This document shows, in pieces, positions 8,539 to 18,150 of a DNA stretch of 64,000 nt (its first letter is position 1; every line of letters starts with the position of its first letter). Both the position numbers and the translations under genes were made by a program. Origin of the DNA: Oscillospiraceae bacterium (lineage in GTDB: Bacteria > Bacillota > Clostridia > Oscillospirales > Oscillospiraceae); the NCBI GenBank assembly GCA_015067435.1, contig SVMM01000001.1:1-64000 (forward strand). Reading direction: 5' to 3'. A model generated the notes under the pieces. That model made no database searches, was not told where the DNA came from, and worked only from the letters and a program-made list of their open reading frames with translations.

Positions 8539-9495
8539 ATGCGTTACACAGCGAAGAAAATCGGGACGCTGCTGCTGACGCTGGTGCTCGTCTCTCTGTT
8601 TGTTTTTCTGGCGTTTTCCCTGCTTTCCGGCGACGCGGCGACGCGAATGCTCGGCACGGAGGCGACGCCGGAGCGCCTTGCCGCGCTGCGCGCGGAGCTG
8701 GAGCTTGACAAGCCCCTGCCCGTGCGCTATGTGGACTGGATCTCCAACCTGCTGCGCGGCGACATGGGAACCTCGTACCAGTACCGCCTGCCCGTCGCGC
8801 AGCTCGTGGCGGAGCGGCTGCGCCCGTCGTTGACCATGACGGTCATGGCGTTCGCGCTTATCGTGCTGCTCTCGATCCCGGTGGGCGTGGTCACGGCGAA
8901 GTACGCCGGCGGCTGGCTCGACCGCACCGTCACGGTGCTGGGGCAGCTGCTGATGTCCGTGCCGCCGTTTTTCACGGGCATCCTCTTTACGTACATCTTC
9001 GGCCTGATCCTCCGGCTCTTCGTGCCGGGGTCGTTCCCCGCGTGGGAGGACGGCGCCGCCGCGTATCTGGGCTATCTGTTCTTCCCCGCGCTCGCCATCG
9101 CGCTGCCGCGCGTGGCGATGACGGTGCGGCTGCTGCGCGGCTGCATTCTGGAGGAGGCGCAGAAGGACTACGTCCGCACCTCCATGGCGCGCGGGCGCAG
9201 CCGCGGCGACATCCTCTACCGCCACGTGCTCAAGAATACGCTCGTCCCCCTCGTCACCTTCCTCGCCATGACGGTGGCGGAGCTGGTGGCGGGCGGCGTC
9301 ATCATCGAGCAGGTGTTCTCCATCCCCGGCCTCGGCAGGCTTCTGATCTCCGGCATCTCCAACCGCGACGCACCCGTGGTGCAGGCGGTGGTGACGCTGG
9401 TGGCGTTCTGGGTGGTCGTGTGCAACCTCGCCGGCGACCTGCTGGGGCGGCGCATCGACCCGCGCCTGCGCAACGGTGAAGGAGGGGACGCATGA
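8539..9495 (+). CDS. ABC transporter permease, DppB/OppB type
   Basis: First inner-membrane permease of the importer. 318 residues with an N-terminal helix, a periplasmic-type loop and a block of helices containing the EAA coupling motif region (EEAQKDYVRTSMARGRSR) that contacts the ATPases. The C-terminus (GDLLGRRIDPRLR) is characteristic of the DppB group. It lies 24 bp after the binding protein and overlaps the next permease by ATGA. Confidence 0.93.
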   Translation: MRYTAKKIGTLLLTLVLVSLFVFLAFSLLSGDAATRMLGTEATPERLAALRAELELDKPLPVRYVDWISNLLRGDMGTSYQYRLPVAQLVAERLRPSLTMTVMAFALIVLLSIPVGVVTAKYAGGWLDRTVTVLGQLLMSVPPFFTGILFTYIFGLILRLFVPGSFPAWEDGAAAYLGYLFFPALAIALPRVAMTVRLLRGCILEEAQKDYVRTSMARGRSRGDILYRHVLKNTLVPLVTFLAMTVAELVAGGVIIEQVFSIPGLGRLLISGISNRDAPVVQAVVTLVAFWVVVCNLAGDLLGRRIDPRLRNGEGGDA

Positions 9496-10289
9496 AAAAG
9501 CGGAACTACTACCTTCTGTTCGGCGCCATCCTCACGGCGGCGGTGCTGGCGTTCATCCTGCTCGGCTACTTCTGGACGCCCTGCGACCCGATGAAGATGG
9601 ACGGCGCCGCGCGCTCCGCGGCGCCCTCGCTCCGGCACCTGATGGGCACGGACAAGTTCGGGCGCGACATCCTCTCGCGCGTGATGAAGGGCGCGGGCGC
9701 CACGTTTTTGGTCGCCTTCGGCACCGTCGTCATCGGCACGGTGATCGGCACGCTGGTCGGCGCGCTGACCGGCTACTTCGGCGGCTGGCTGGACGAGGTG
9801 CTCATGCGCTTCAACGACGCGCTCAGCGCCTTTCCCGGCTTCCTGCTGGCGCTGGTGCTCGTCAGCGTGCTTGGCCCCGGCCGCCGGCACCTGCTGCTGG
9901 CGCTGGGCATCGTGTTCATCCCCAGCTACGCGCGCATCGTGCGCACGGAGTTCAAGCGCGCGAGCGTGCAGAACTACGTCAAGTCGGCGCGGCTGATGGG
10001 CGCGTCCACTTTCCGCATCCTCTTCGTCCACATCCTGCCGAACATCCTGACGGTGCTGCTCTCCGCGATCACGATCGGCTTCAACAACGCCGTGCTCGCC
10101 GAGGCGGCGATGAGCTACCTCGGCATCGGCGTCTCGCCGGACGAGGCGAGCCTCGGCTACATGCTCAGCGACTCGCAGGCGTATCTTTCCACCACGCCGT
10201 GGTACGCGCTGGGCGCGGGCCTTGTCATCGTGCTGCTGATCCTCGGCGTCGGACTGATCGGCGAGGGCCTGCAGCGAAAAGATTTGTAA
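9492..10289 (+). CDS. ABC transporter permease, DppC/OppC type
   Basis: Second permease of the importer, 265 residues. It shows the DppC hallmarks: the N-terminal helix, MGTDKFGRDILSR after it, and the coupling segment RTEFKRASVQNYVKSARLMG. It starts inside the last codons of the DppB-type gene. Its stop codon lies in the first stem of a three-hairpin intergenic module (10285-10392) that separates it from the ATPase genes. Confidence 0.93.
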   Translation: MKKRNYYLLFGAILTAAVLAFILLGYFWTPCDPMKMDGAARSAAPSLRHLMGTDKFGRDILSRVMKGAGATFLVAFGTVVIGTVIGTLVGALTGYFGGWLDEVLMRFNDALSAFPGFLLALVLVSVLGPGRRHLLLALGIVFIPSYARIVRTEFKRASVQNYVKSARLMGASTFRILFVHILPNILTVLLSAITIGFNNAVLAEAAMSYLGIGVSPDEASLGYMLSDSQAYLSTTPWYALGAGLVIVLLILGVGLIGEGLQRKDL

Positions 10290-10392
10290 CAAAGGACAAT
10301 GTCCTTTGTTACAGCATAGATCGCCATTTCGCTCGCCCCTTCGGGGCAATCGCGAAATATGGCTGACGTCGCAAACGAAGTAATTCGTTTGC
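10285..10392. repeat. Three-hairpin intergenic module, copy 1
   Basis: Three stems in a row: hairpin A (arms 10285-10297 and 10301-10313, loop of 3, containing the DppC stop codon), a 41-bp core (10323-10363), and hairpin B (arms 10371-10379 and 10384-10392). The core folds as an inner GCCCC/GGGGC stem closed by outer GCCA..TTTCGC / GCGAAATATGGC arms. The same 41-bp core, with four changes or fewer, lies at 59655-59695, again flanked by two different hairpins. It lies inside an operon and has no T-tract, so it is unlikely to be a simple terminator; it may be a REP-like element or an mRNA stabiliser. Confidence 0.8.
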
Positions 10393-10407
10393 TCCGTAAG
10401 AGTACAT

Positions 10408-11193
10408 ATGCTGGAATTAAGAGATCTACACGTAAAATTCAACGATTCGACGCGCGAGGCGGTGGGCGGCATCGACCTGACCATCGCCGACGGCGAGGTC
10501 GTCGGCCTGGTGGGCGAATCCGGCAGCGGCAAGACCGTCACCGCCATGACGCTCTCCGGCCTCATTGAGCGCAAGAAGGTCACGTGCCGCGGCGAAGTGC
10601 TGCTCGACGGCGTGGACCTGCTGGCGCCGCGCTCGCGCGCGGAGCTGCGCAAATTGCAGGGCAGCGTCATCGGCGTCGTGTTTCAGGAGCCGATGAGTGC
10701 CATGGACCCGCTCATGCGCATCGGCCCGCAGGTCGAGGAGGCGCTGGCGGTGCACACGAAGCTGGCGAAGGACGAGCGCCGCAAGCGTGCGCTGGAGGCG
10801 CTGGGCGAAGCGGACCTCTCCGACCCCGAGGACGTCTACAACCGCTATCCGCACGAGTGCTCCGGCGGCATGCTCCAGCGCGTGATGATCGCGGCGGCGC
10901 TGGTCACGCGCCCGAAGCTGCTGATCCTCGACGAGCCGACCACCGCGCTGGACGTCACCGTGCAGGCGGACATCCTCAAGCTGCTGCGGCGGCTGAACGA
11001 GGAGCACGGCACCTCGATGCTGCTCATCTCGCACAATTTGCAGGTCGTGCGCCGCATCTGCTCGCGCGTGGCGGTCATGCAGCGCGGCAAGATCGTCGAG
11101 CAGGGCGCGATGGAGGACGTCTTCCTCCGCCCGCAGCACCCCTACACGATCGAGCTGATAAACGCCATCCCGCGCCGCGTCAAGAAGGAATGA
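10408..11193 (+). CDS. ABC transporter ATP-binding protein, DppD/OppD type
   Basis: Cytoplasmic ATPase subunit of the importer, 261 residues. Walker [10 protein letters not shown]-loop [13 protein letters not shown] signature CSGGMLQR, Walker [13 protein letters not shown] and the switch His (ISHNL) are all present. The C-terminal oligopeptide/dipeptide extension is shorter than in classical DppD and lacks the Cys cluster. The ribosome site is weak (AAGAG-like) and the gene follows the hairpin module rather than overlapping its neighbour, so ATPase levels may be set separately from the permeases. Confidence 0.92.
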   Translation: MLELRDLHVKFNDSTREAVGGIDLTIADGEVVGLVGESGSGKTVTAMTLSGLIERKKVTCRGEVLLDGVDLLAPRSRAELRKLQGSVIGVVFQEPMSAMDPLMRIGPQVEEALAVHTKLAKDERRKRALEALGEADLSDPEDVYNRYPHECSGGMLQRVMIAAALVTRPKLLILDEPTTALDVTVQADILKLLRRLNEEHGTSMLLISHNLQVVRRICSRVAVMQRGKIVEQGAMEDVFLRPQHPYTIELINAIPRRVKKE

Positions 11194-11197
11194 TCCG

Positions 11198-11935
11198 ATG
11201 AACGACAACGACCTTGTTTTGGAAGTCAAGAACCTCAGCGCGTGGTATCGCGAGAACGACGGGCGCGGCCGCCGCGTCCGGCACGACGTGCTGCACGACA
11301 TCGACTTCACGCTCCGCCGGGGCGAGATCCTGGGGCTGGTGGGCGAGTCCGGCACGGGCAAAACGACGCTCGTGCGCTGCATCCTCGGCCTGCTGGACAC
11401 CCACACCGGCGAGGTCGTCCACTACACGAAGCGCCCGCAGATGATCTTTCAGGACCCGCTCAGCTCCCTCAACCCCGCCTACACCGTGGGCTGGATCCTG
11501 GAGGAGCCGCTGCGCATCTACGGCAAATACGACGCGCCGGAACGCAAGCGCCGCGTGGCGGAGATCGTGGAGCTGGTGGGCCTTCCCGCCGACTGCGTGA
11601 CGCGAAAGCCGCGCGAGCTTTCCGGCGGTCAGCGCCAGCGCGTGAGCATCGGCGTCGCGCTCATCCAGAAGCCGAGCCTCATCATCGCGGACGAGCCGGT
11701 CAGCGCGCTGGACGTGACGATCCAGCGGCAGATCCTGGAGCTGATGCGCTCGCTGCGCGACGAGTACCGGCTCTCGTTCCTGTTCATCTCCCACGACCTC
11801 AACGTGGTCTACCAGCTCTGCGACCGGGTGATGGTCATGAAAAAGGGCCGCATCGTCGAGCAGAACACCGTCGCGGAGCTCTTTGCCAACCCGCGGGAGG
11901 AGTACACCAAGACGCTCCTCGCCGCGGCGGACTAA
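11198..11935 (+). CDS. ABC transporter ATP-binding protein, DppF/OppF type
   Basis: Second ATPase of the importer, 245 residues. Walker [11 protein letters not shown]-loop [10 protein letters not shown], signature [11 protein letters not shown] and Walker [13 protein letters not shown] are intact. It is shorter than typical DppF (about 320) and stops soon after the nucleotide-binding fold. It begins 4 bp after the DppD-type gene and is followed by a DUF3810 gene 10 bp later, so it belongs to the same transcript. Confidence 0.92.
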   Translation: MNDNDLVLEVKNLSAWYRENDGRGRRVRHDVLHDIDFTLRRGEILGLVGESGTGKTTLVRCILGLLDTHTGEVVHYTKRPQMIFQDPLSSLNPAYTVGWILEEPLRIYGKYDAPERKRRVAEIVELVGLPADCVTRKPRELSGGQRQRVSIGVALIQKPSLIIADEPVSALDVTIQRQILELMRSLRDEYRLSFLFISHDLNVVYQLCDRVMVMKKGRIVEQNTVAELFANPREEYTKTLLAAAD

Positions 11936-11945
11936 GGAGGCGGCG

Positions 11946-13031
11946 ATGCGCGGCTTTGTGCGTTATTTCCGGGGACATCTCCTTTGGCTGCTGGTCAACG
12001 TGCTGGCGCTGGCGGCGTTTTTCCTGCTGCGCACGCAGCGCGGCGTGATGAACGCGGTGTCCGCCGGCTTTTCCATGCCGCTGGAGCGCGCGCTCGGCCG
12101 GCTGTGCGCGTACGTTCCCTTCTCCGTTGCCGAGCTCTATTACGCCGCGGCGGTCATCCTCGTCGTTGTCTTCCTCGTGCGCAGCGTCGCGCGGATCGCG
12201 CGCGCCGAATATAAGTGCGAGATGCTGCTGCGCCGCTGCTTCCTGCTCGTCAACGTTGTGCTGACCGTCTACGCCGTGTTCTGCCTGCTCTGGGGCGTAA
12301 ACTTCTACGCCGACGACTTCTGCGACAAGAGCGGCGTCTACCCGGAGGCGGTCGCCTACGACGATCTGCTCGCCGTGACGACGTATTTCGCGGAGCAGGC
12401 GGCGCTGTGCGCCGACGACGTGCCGCGCAATGAGTACGGCGTGTGCGCCCTCTCGCGGCAGGAAATGCTCGCGAAGGCGCCGTCGCTCTACAACGCGATG
12501 TATGAGGAGTTCCCGTTCCTCTACATTCCGGTCGACCCCATTCCCAAGGGCATCTTTTTCTCGAAGATCATGAGCGCGATGAACGTGACGGGGCTCTACT
12601 TCCCCTTCACGGGCGAATCCAACCTGAACATGGACTTCCCCACGGCGCTCTTCCCCGCCACGGTCGCGCATGAGCTGGCGCACCGGCGCGGCATCGCCTC
12701 GGAGCAGCAGTGCAACTTCCTCGCGGTGCTCGCCGCGACCCGCTCCGACGATCCCGCCTACCGCTACTCCGGCTGGCTTTTGGGCTACATCCACCTCTCC
12801 AACGCGCTCTACACGGCGGATCCGGAGGCTTGGGCGGCGCTGCGCGCGTCGCTGCCCACGTCGATGGACATGGATCTGCGCGTCGAAAGCGCCTACTGGG
12901 CGCAGTTCGAGGGCACGGTCTCCCGCGCAAGCGGCAAGGCATACGACGCCATGCTCAAAAGCTACGGCGACGCGCTGGGGATGCGCAGCTACGGCGCGGT
13001 GGTCGATCTGCTGGTGGCATATTATCGATAA
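11946..13031 (+). CDS. DUF3810 family membrane protein with HExxH motif
   Basis: 361-residue protein of the DUF3810 family. Two to three hydrophobic helices lie in the first ~110 residues, followed by an extracytoplasmic-looking domain with the zinc-protease-like motif HELAH (in TVAHELAHRRGIASE), so a metallopeptidase function is plausible but unproven. Start chosen at the ATG after AAGGAGGCGGCG, 10 bp after the DppF-type gene; an earlier in-frame start would lie inside that gene. It is the penultimate gene of the transporter operon, followed by an LCP ligase, which hints at an envelope role. Confidence 0.85.
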   Translation: MRGFVRYFRGHLLWLLVNVLALAAFFLLRTQRGVMNAVSAGFSMPLERALGRLCAYVPFSVAELYYAAAVILVVVFLVRSVARIARAEYKCEMLLRRCFLLVNVVLTVYAVFCLLWGVNFYADDFCDKSGVYPEAVAYDDLLAVTTYFAEQAALCADDVPRNEYGVCALSRQEMLAKAPSLYNAMYEEFPFLYIPVDPIPKGIFFSKIMSAMNVTGLYFPFTGESNLNMDFPTALFPATVAHELAHRRGIASEQQCNFLAVLAATRSDDPAYRYSGWLLGYIHLSNALYTADPEAWAALRASLPTSMDMDLRVESAYWAQFEGTVSRASGKAYDAMLKSYGDALGMRSYGAVVDLLVAYYR

Positions 13032-13119
13032 GATGCGGAACTTTTTTTGCGCGGCCGCCGTCCAAACCTTCGAGGAAGACGGAAACGCAACGAAAAACAG
13101 AGACAAGGGATCGGAAGCT

Positions 13120-14160
13120 GTGAGCAATATCAAAACCGGCAACATCAAAACATGCAACATGACGCGTTCGGAGCGCGTGTGTCGCGCGCTGCTGATCGTC
13201 ATGATCTGCGTCGCCTCCCTGTGGGGCATGTGGCAGATCCTGGTGCCCAAGCCCGTCATTGCCGACAACACGCCCCCCGTGCCGTCGCGTCCGGCAACGA
13301 CGCCCGTGACGCCCATCAGCCGCCCCGCGGAGACGGCAAAGCCCGCGGAGGAGGAGCCGACCGAGGAGCCTGTCACCCCCTACAAGCGCAGGGAGGACTG
13401 CTGGACGTTCCTGCTCGTCGGCATGGACCGCGGCGAGGGCAACACGGACAGCCTGATGCTTGTGACCTACGACGTGGCGGAGCAGACCGTCTCCGTCGCC
13501 TCCATTGCCCGCGACCTGCGCGTGGACGTGGACCGCAAGCTCAAGAAGATCAACGCCGCCTACGCCGTTTCCGGCGGCATCGACGGGCTCAAGAGGGAGG
13601 TTTCCATGACCTTCGGCGTGCCCATCGACTACTATTTCCGCGTCAATCTGCGCGGCTTCATCCGGCTGGTCAACGCGGTGGACGGCATCGACTACAGCGT
13701 CCCCTGCTACATGAACTACGACGACCCGGATCAGGACCTGTACATCCACTACTCCAAGGGGATGCAGCACCTCAACGGCCAGCAGGCGATGGAGGTGTGC
13801 CGCTTCCGCCAGAACAACGACGGCTCCGGCTACGGCGACGAGGGGCGGCAGAAGACGCAGCGCGGCGTGCTGACCGCGGTCATCAAAAAGGCGCTCTCCC
13901 ACCCCGACAGGATCAACGACTACCTCAGCATCGCCGCGGAGAATCTGGACACCGACATGTCGCTCTCGGAACTGGCGTGGTTCGCCACGAAGGCGCTGTC
14001 CTTCAACACCGAGAACCTGAACCTGATGTCCATGCCCTGCGAGTGGAAGAACCCGTACATGTATCTCGACGCCGACGCGACGCTGGAGATGGTCAACACC
14101 TACTTCAACCCCTACGTCCTGCCCCGCACGGCGGATCAGCTGGACATCATCACGCGATAA
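13120..14160 (+). CDS. LytR-CpsA-Psr (LCP) family cell-wall glycopolymer ligase
   Basis: LCP proteins attach lipid-linked glycopolymers to peptidoglycan outside the cell. A short basic N-terminus precedes one signal-anchor helix (about residues 22-42) and a Pro/Thr-rich linker. The LCP domain then starts at FLLVGMDRGEGNTDSLML and includes the conserved Arg/Asp positions (ARDLRV, RFRQNNDGSGYGDEGRQKTQ). 346 residues from a GTG start at 13120, chosen because AAGGGA lies 9 nt upstream; an ATG at 13033 lacks a ribosome site. Last gene of the operon, closed by a terminator at 14198-14228. Confidence 0.92.
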   Translation: MSNIKTGNIKTCNMTRSERVCRALLIVMICVASLWGMWQILVPKPVIADNTPPVPSRPATTPVTPISRPAETAKPAEEEPTEEPVTPYKRREDCWTFLLVGMDRGEGNTDSLMLVTYDVAEQTVSVASIARDLRVDVDRKLKKINAAYAVSGGIDGLKREVSMTFGVPIDYYFRVNLRGFIRLVNAVDGIDYSVPCYMNYDDPDQDLYIHYSKGMQHLNGQQAMEVCRFRQNNDGSGYGDEGRQKTQRGVLTAVIKKALSHPDRINDYLSIAAENLDTDMSLSELAWFATKALSFNTENLNLMSMPCEWKNPYMYLDADATLEMVNTYFNPYVLPRTADQLDIITR

Positions 14161-14197
14161 CCGTGTCAAAAAGGTGCACACTTTTTGAATATAGAAA

Positions 14198-14228
14198 GAC
14201 GCCGGAAGCGAAAAAAGCTTCCGGCGTC
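14198..14228. terminator. Intrinsic terminator between converging genes
   Basis: Perfect 12-bp stem (14198-14209 and 14217-14228) with an A-rich 7-nt loop, followed by CTGTTTT on the plus strand. A second, weaker inverted repeat precedes it at 14165-14187. It serves the LCP gene and probably the DUF6465 gene. Confidence 0.75.
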
Positions 14229-14247
14229 CTGTTTTGCGGGTTTTGAA

Positions 14248-14709
14248 TCAATACTGGAACTCGCCCTTGAGCTCCTCGTCTTCGTTGACGACGTAGTAGA
14301 CCATGCTCTTCTCGGGGACGATATAGAGCTTGAGATCCTCGATCTTGGCGCGCTTGTGGTTCGCCTTGAAGTCCTCCTTCGCGGCCTCGACCAGCTCGTC
14401 GACGCCCTTCTCACCGCCGTTGAACTGAACGTAAACGGCAGCGGACGCGGCGGCGGCAACGCGCTTGGCGGTGTCCTTCGCCTTCGTGGCGGTCTTCGCG
14501 GCCTTTTCCTTGGTCGCCTTCGCGGTCTTGGCGGCCTTCTCCTTCGTCGCCTTCGCGGTCTTCTTGCCCTCGGCCTTGACCTTCTCGACGGCGGGCTTGG
14601 CAGTCTCGACAGCCTTGTCGACGGCCTTGGCGACCTCTTCCTTGGCGCCGGTGATCTTCTTGACGGCGTCCTTTTCGAGCTCCTGAACGGTCTTCTTCGT
14701 ATCAGCCAT
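14248..14709 (-). CDS. DUF6465 family protein with histone H1-like Lys/Ala-rich tail
   Basis: 153-residue protein. Residues 1-85 are Lys/Ala/Thr/Glu-rich and contain a perfect tandem repeat, TAKATKEKAAK at 51-61 and 62-72, resembling histone H1 or bacterial Hc1-like tails. Residues ~90-153 are a compact DUF6465 domain (YVQFNGGEKGVDELVEAA, ending EELKGEFQY). The tail suggests nucleic-acid binding, and a nucleoid role is an inference. Start chosen at the ATG after TTTTGGAGG. A promoter lies at 14778-14806. It is single-gene transcribed between the LCP gene and ftsH. Confidence 0.85.
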   Translation of the reverse strand: MADTKKTVQELEKDAVKKITGAKEEVAKAVDKAVETAKPAVEKVKAEGKKTAKATKEKAAKTAKATKEKAAKTATKAKDTAKRVAAAASAAVYVQFNGGEKGVDELVEAAKEDFKANHKRAKIEDLKLYIVPEKSMVYYVVNEDEELKGEFQY

Positions 14710-14777
14710 GATTTTCAATACCTCCAAAATGATTGTATAAAATACGTTATTCGCGCAAATTGCGCCTGTTGACAAGC

Positions 14778-14806
14778 ATTGTAGTATTATAATTCCCGAA
14801 AATCAA
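14778..14806 (-). promoter_or_regulatory. Promoter of DUF6465 gene
   Basis: Minus-strand TTGATT (14801-14806), 17-bp spacer, TACAAT (14778-14783), about 70 bp before the ATG. Confidence 0.65.
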
Positions 14807-14910
14807 TACATAATTTGCACAATTTATCAGAAAGCAACAAGATTTTTTAGGGATTTGGCACAATTTTCGGTCATTCTTTTTTCACGCCCGGCGGAACGCG
14901 GCGCGCGGGC

Positions 14911-17049
<2,139 letters not shown>

Positions 17050-17112
17050 TTATCTTCCCACCTTTCGGGAGAAATGTGCGCCATATGGCGATATTCTCTC
17101 ACATTGTCGCCT

Positions 17113-17141
17113 ATCTTACCACACAAAGGCAGCTTTCACAA
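17113..17141 (-). promoter_or_regulatory. Promoter of ftsH
   Basis: Minus-strand TTGTGA (17136-17141), 17-bp spacer, TAAGAT (17113-17118), about 65 bp before the TTG start. Confidence 0.65.
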
Positions 17142-17202
17142 GTTGCCGCCTATGAATTTTCGGTGAATTTTTGTAAGAATGGCTCTTTTATTCCGCCGGA
17201 AC

Positions 17203-17213
17203 TATGATATACT
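17203..17213 (+). promoter_or_regulatory. Extended -10 promoter of rlmB
   Basis: TATACT at 17208-17213 is preceded by TG plus one base (17205-17207), an extended -10 element. No good -35 hexamer is seen. About 40 bp before the ATG at 17251. Confidence 0.5.
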
Positions 17214-17250
17214 GATATATGTAGGATTTTGTCCGAAAGGATCGAAGGAT

Positions 17251-18111
17251 ATGCGAGACGACAACAAAAACGACGAGCGCCGCACCCGGCGCGCCGAGCC
17301 GGAGCGCGAAGCGGGCGCCGACACGAACCGCGGCGATCGTACAAAGGGCAGCCGCCGCGAAGCGGCGGCTCTTAGCCCGGCGGACGGCATGATCGAGGGC
17401 CGCAACGCGGTCATCGAGGCGCTGCGCGCCGGAACGAGCATCGACAAGATCTATCTTGCGAAGGGCGAGACCGACAAGACGCTGGGCCACATCGCCTCCG
17501 CCGCCCGCGAAAAGGGCATCGTTGTGGTCGAGGCGGACCGCCGCAAGCTGGACTTCATGAGCGCCACGCACGCGCACCAGGGCGTCATCGCCCTCGCCGC
17601 CGTGCGCGAGTACGCGAGCGTGGAGGACATCCTCGCCGCCGCGCGCGAGAAGGGCGAGGCGCCGCTGCTCGTCGTGTGCGACGAGATCAGCGACCCGCAC
17701 AATCTCGGCGCGATCATCCGCACGGCGGAGTGCGCGGGCGCGCACGGCGTCATCATCCCCAAGCGCCGCAGCGCGGGGCTGACGAGCATCGTGGGCAAGA
17801 CCAGCGCCGGCGCGGCGAGCTGGCTGCCCGTGGCGCGGGTGGCGAACCTGCCCGCAGCGCTCAAAGAACTGCAAAAGCAGGGCGTGTGGATCTACGGCAC
17901 CGCCGCCGACGGCGACAAGCCGCTCTACGACGCCGATCTGAAGGGCCCCGCCGCCATCGTCATCGGCAGCGAGGGCGACGGCATGGGGCGCCTCGTGCGC
18001 GAGAGCTGCGACTTTCTGGTGAGCATCCCGCTCAAGGGGCGCATCCAGTCGCTCAACGCCTCCAACGCCGCGGCGGTGCTGCTCTACGAGGCGGTACGGC
18101 AAAGGGGATGA
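17251..18111 (+). CDS. rlmB: 23S rRNA 2'-O-ribose methyltransferase, RlmB/TrmH group 3
   Basis: SPOUT-fold, SAM-dependent methyltransferase that modifies a guanosine in 23S rRNA. After a charged, low-complexity N-terminus of ~45 residues come a substrate-binding domain (from IEGRNAVIEALRAG) and the knotted catalytic domain with family motifs DEISDPHNLGAIIRTAECAG, VIGSEGDGMG and IPLKGRIQSLNASNAAAV. 286 residues; start at the ATG after AAAGGATCGAAGG. A pseudo-P-type ATPase gene starts 39 bp after the stop and is probably on the same transcript. Confidence 0.93.
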   Translation: MRDDNKNDERRTRRAEPEREAGADTNRGDRTKGSRREAAALSPADGMIEGRNAVIEALRAGTSIDKIYLAKGETDKTLGHIASAAREKGIVVVEADRRKLDFMSATHAHQGVIALAAVREYASVEDILAAAREKGEAPLLVVCDEISDPHNLGAIIRTAECAGAHGVIIPKRRSAGLTSIVGKTSAGAASWLPVARVANLPAALKELQKQGVWIYGTAADGDKPLYDADLKGPAAIVIGSEGDGMGRLVRESCDFLVSIPLKGRIQSLNASNAAAVLLYEAVRQRG

Positions 18112-18150
18112 AACCGCGCCCCAAAAACAACAACAGGTGGTAAGAAGCAC

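Noticed and set aside
14165..14187. Imperfect inverted repeat after the LCP gene as a regulatory RNA
   Set aside because: Short, AT-rich and immediately before a proper terminator; no conserved riboswitch features seen.
14440..14600. Repeated units considered as a CRISPR-like array
   Set aside because: They are in-frame codons for a Lys/Ala tail with no spacers; no CRISPR array was seen anywhere in the window.
18108..18143. Eleven-codon frame overlapping the rlmB stop
   Set aside because: The GGGG directly before the ATG leaves no ribosome-site spacing, and the peptide is too short to support.
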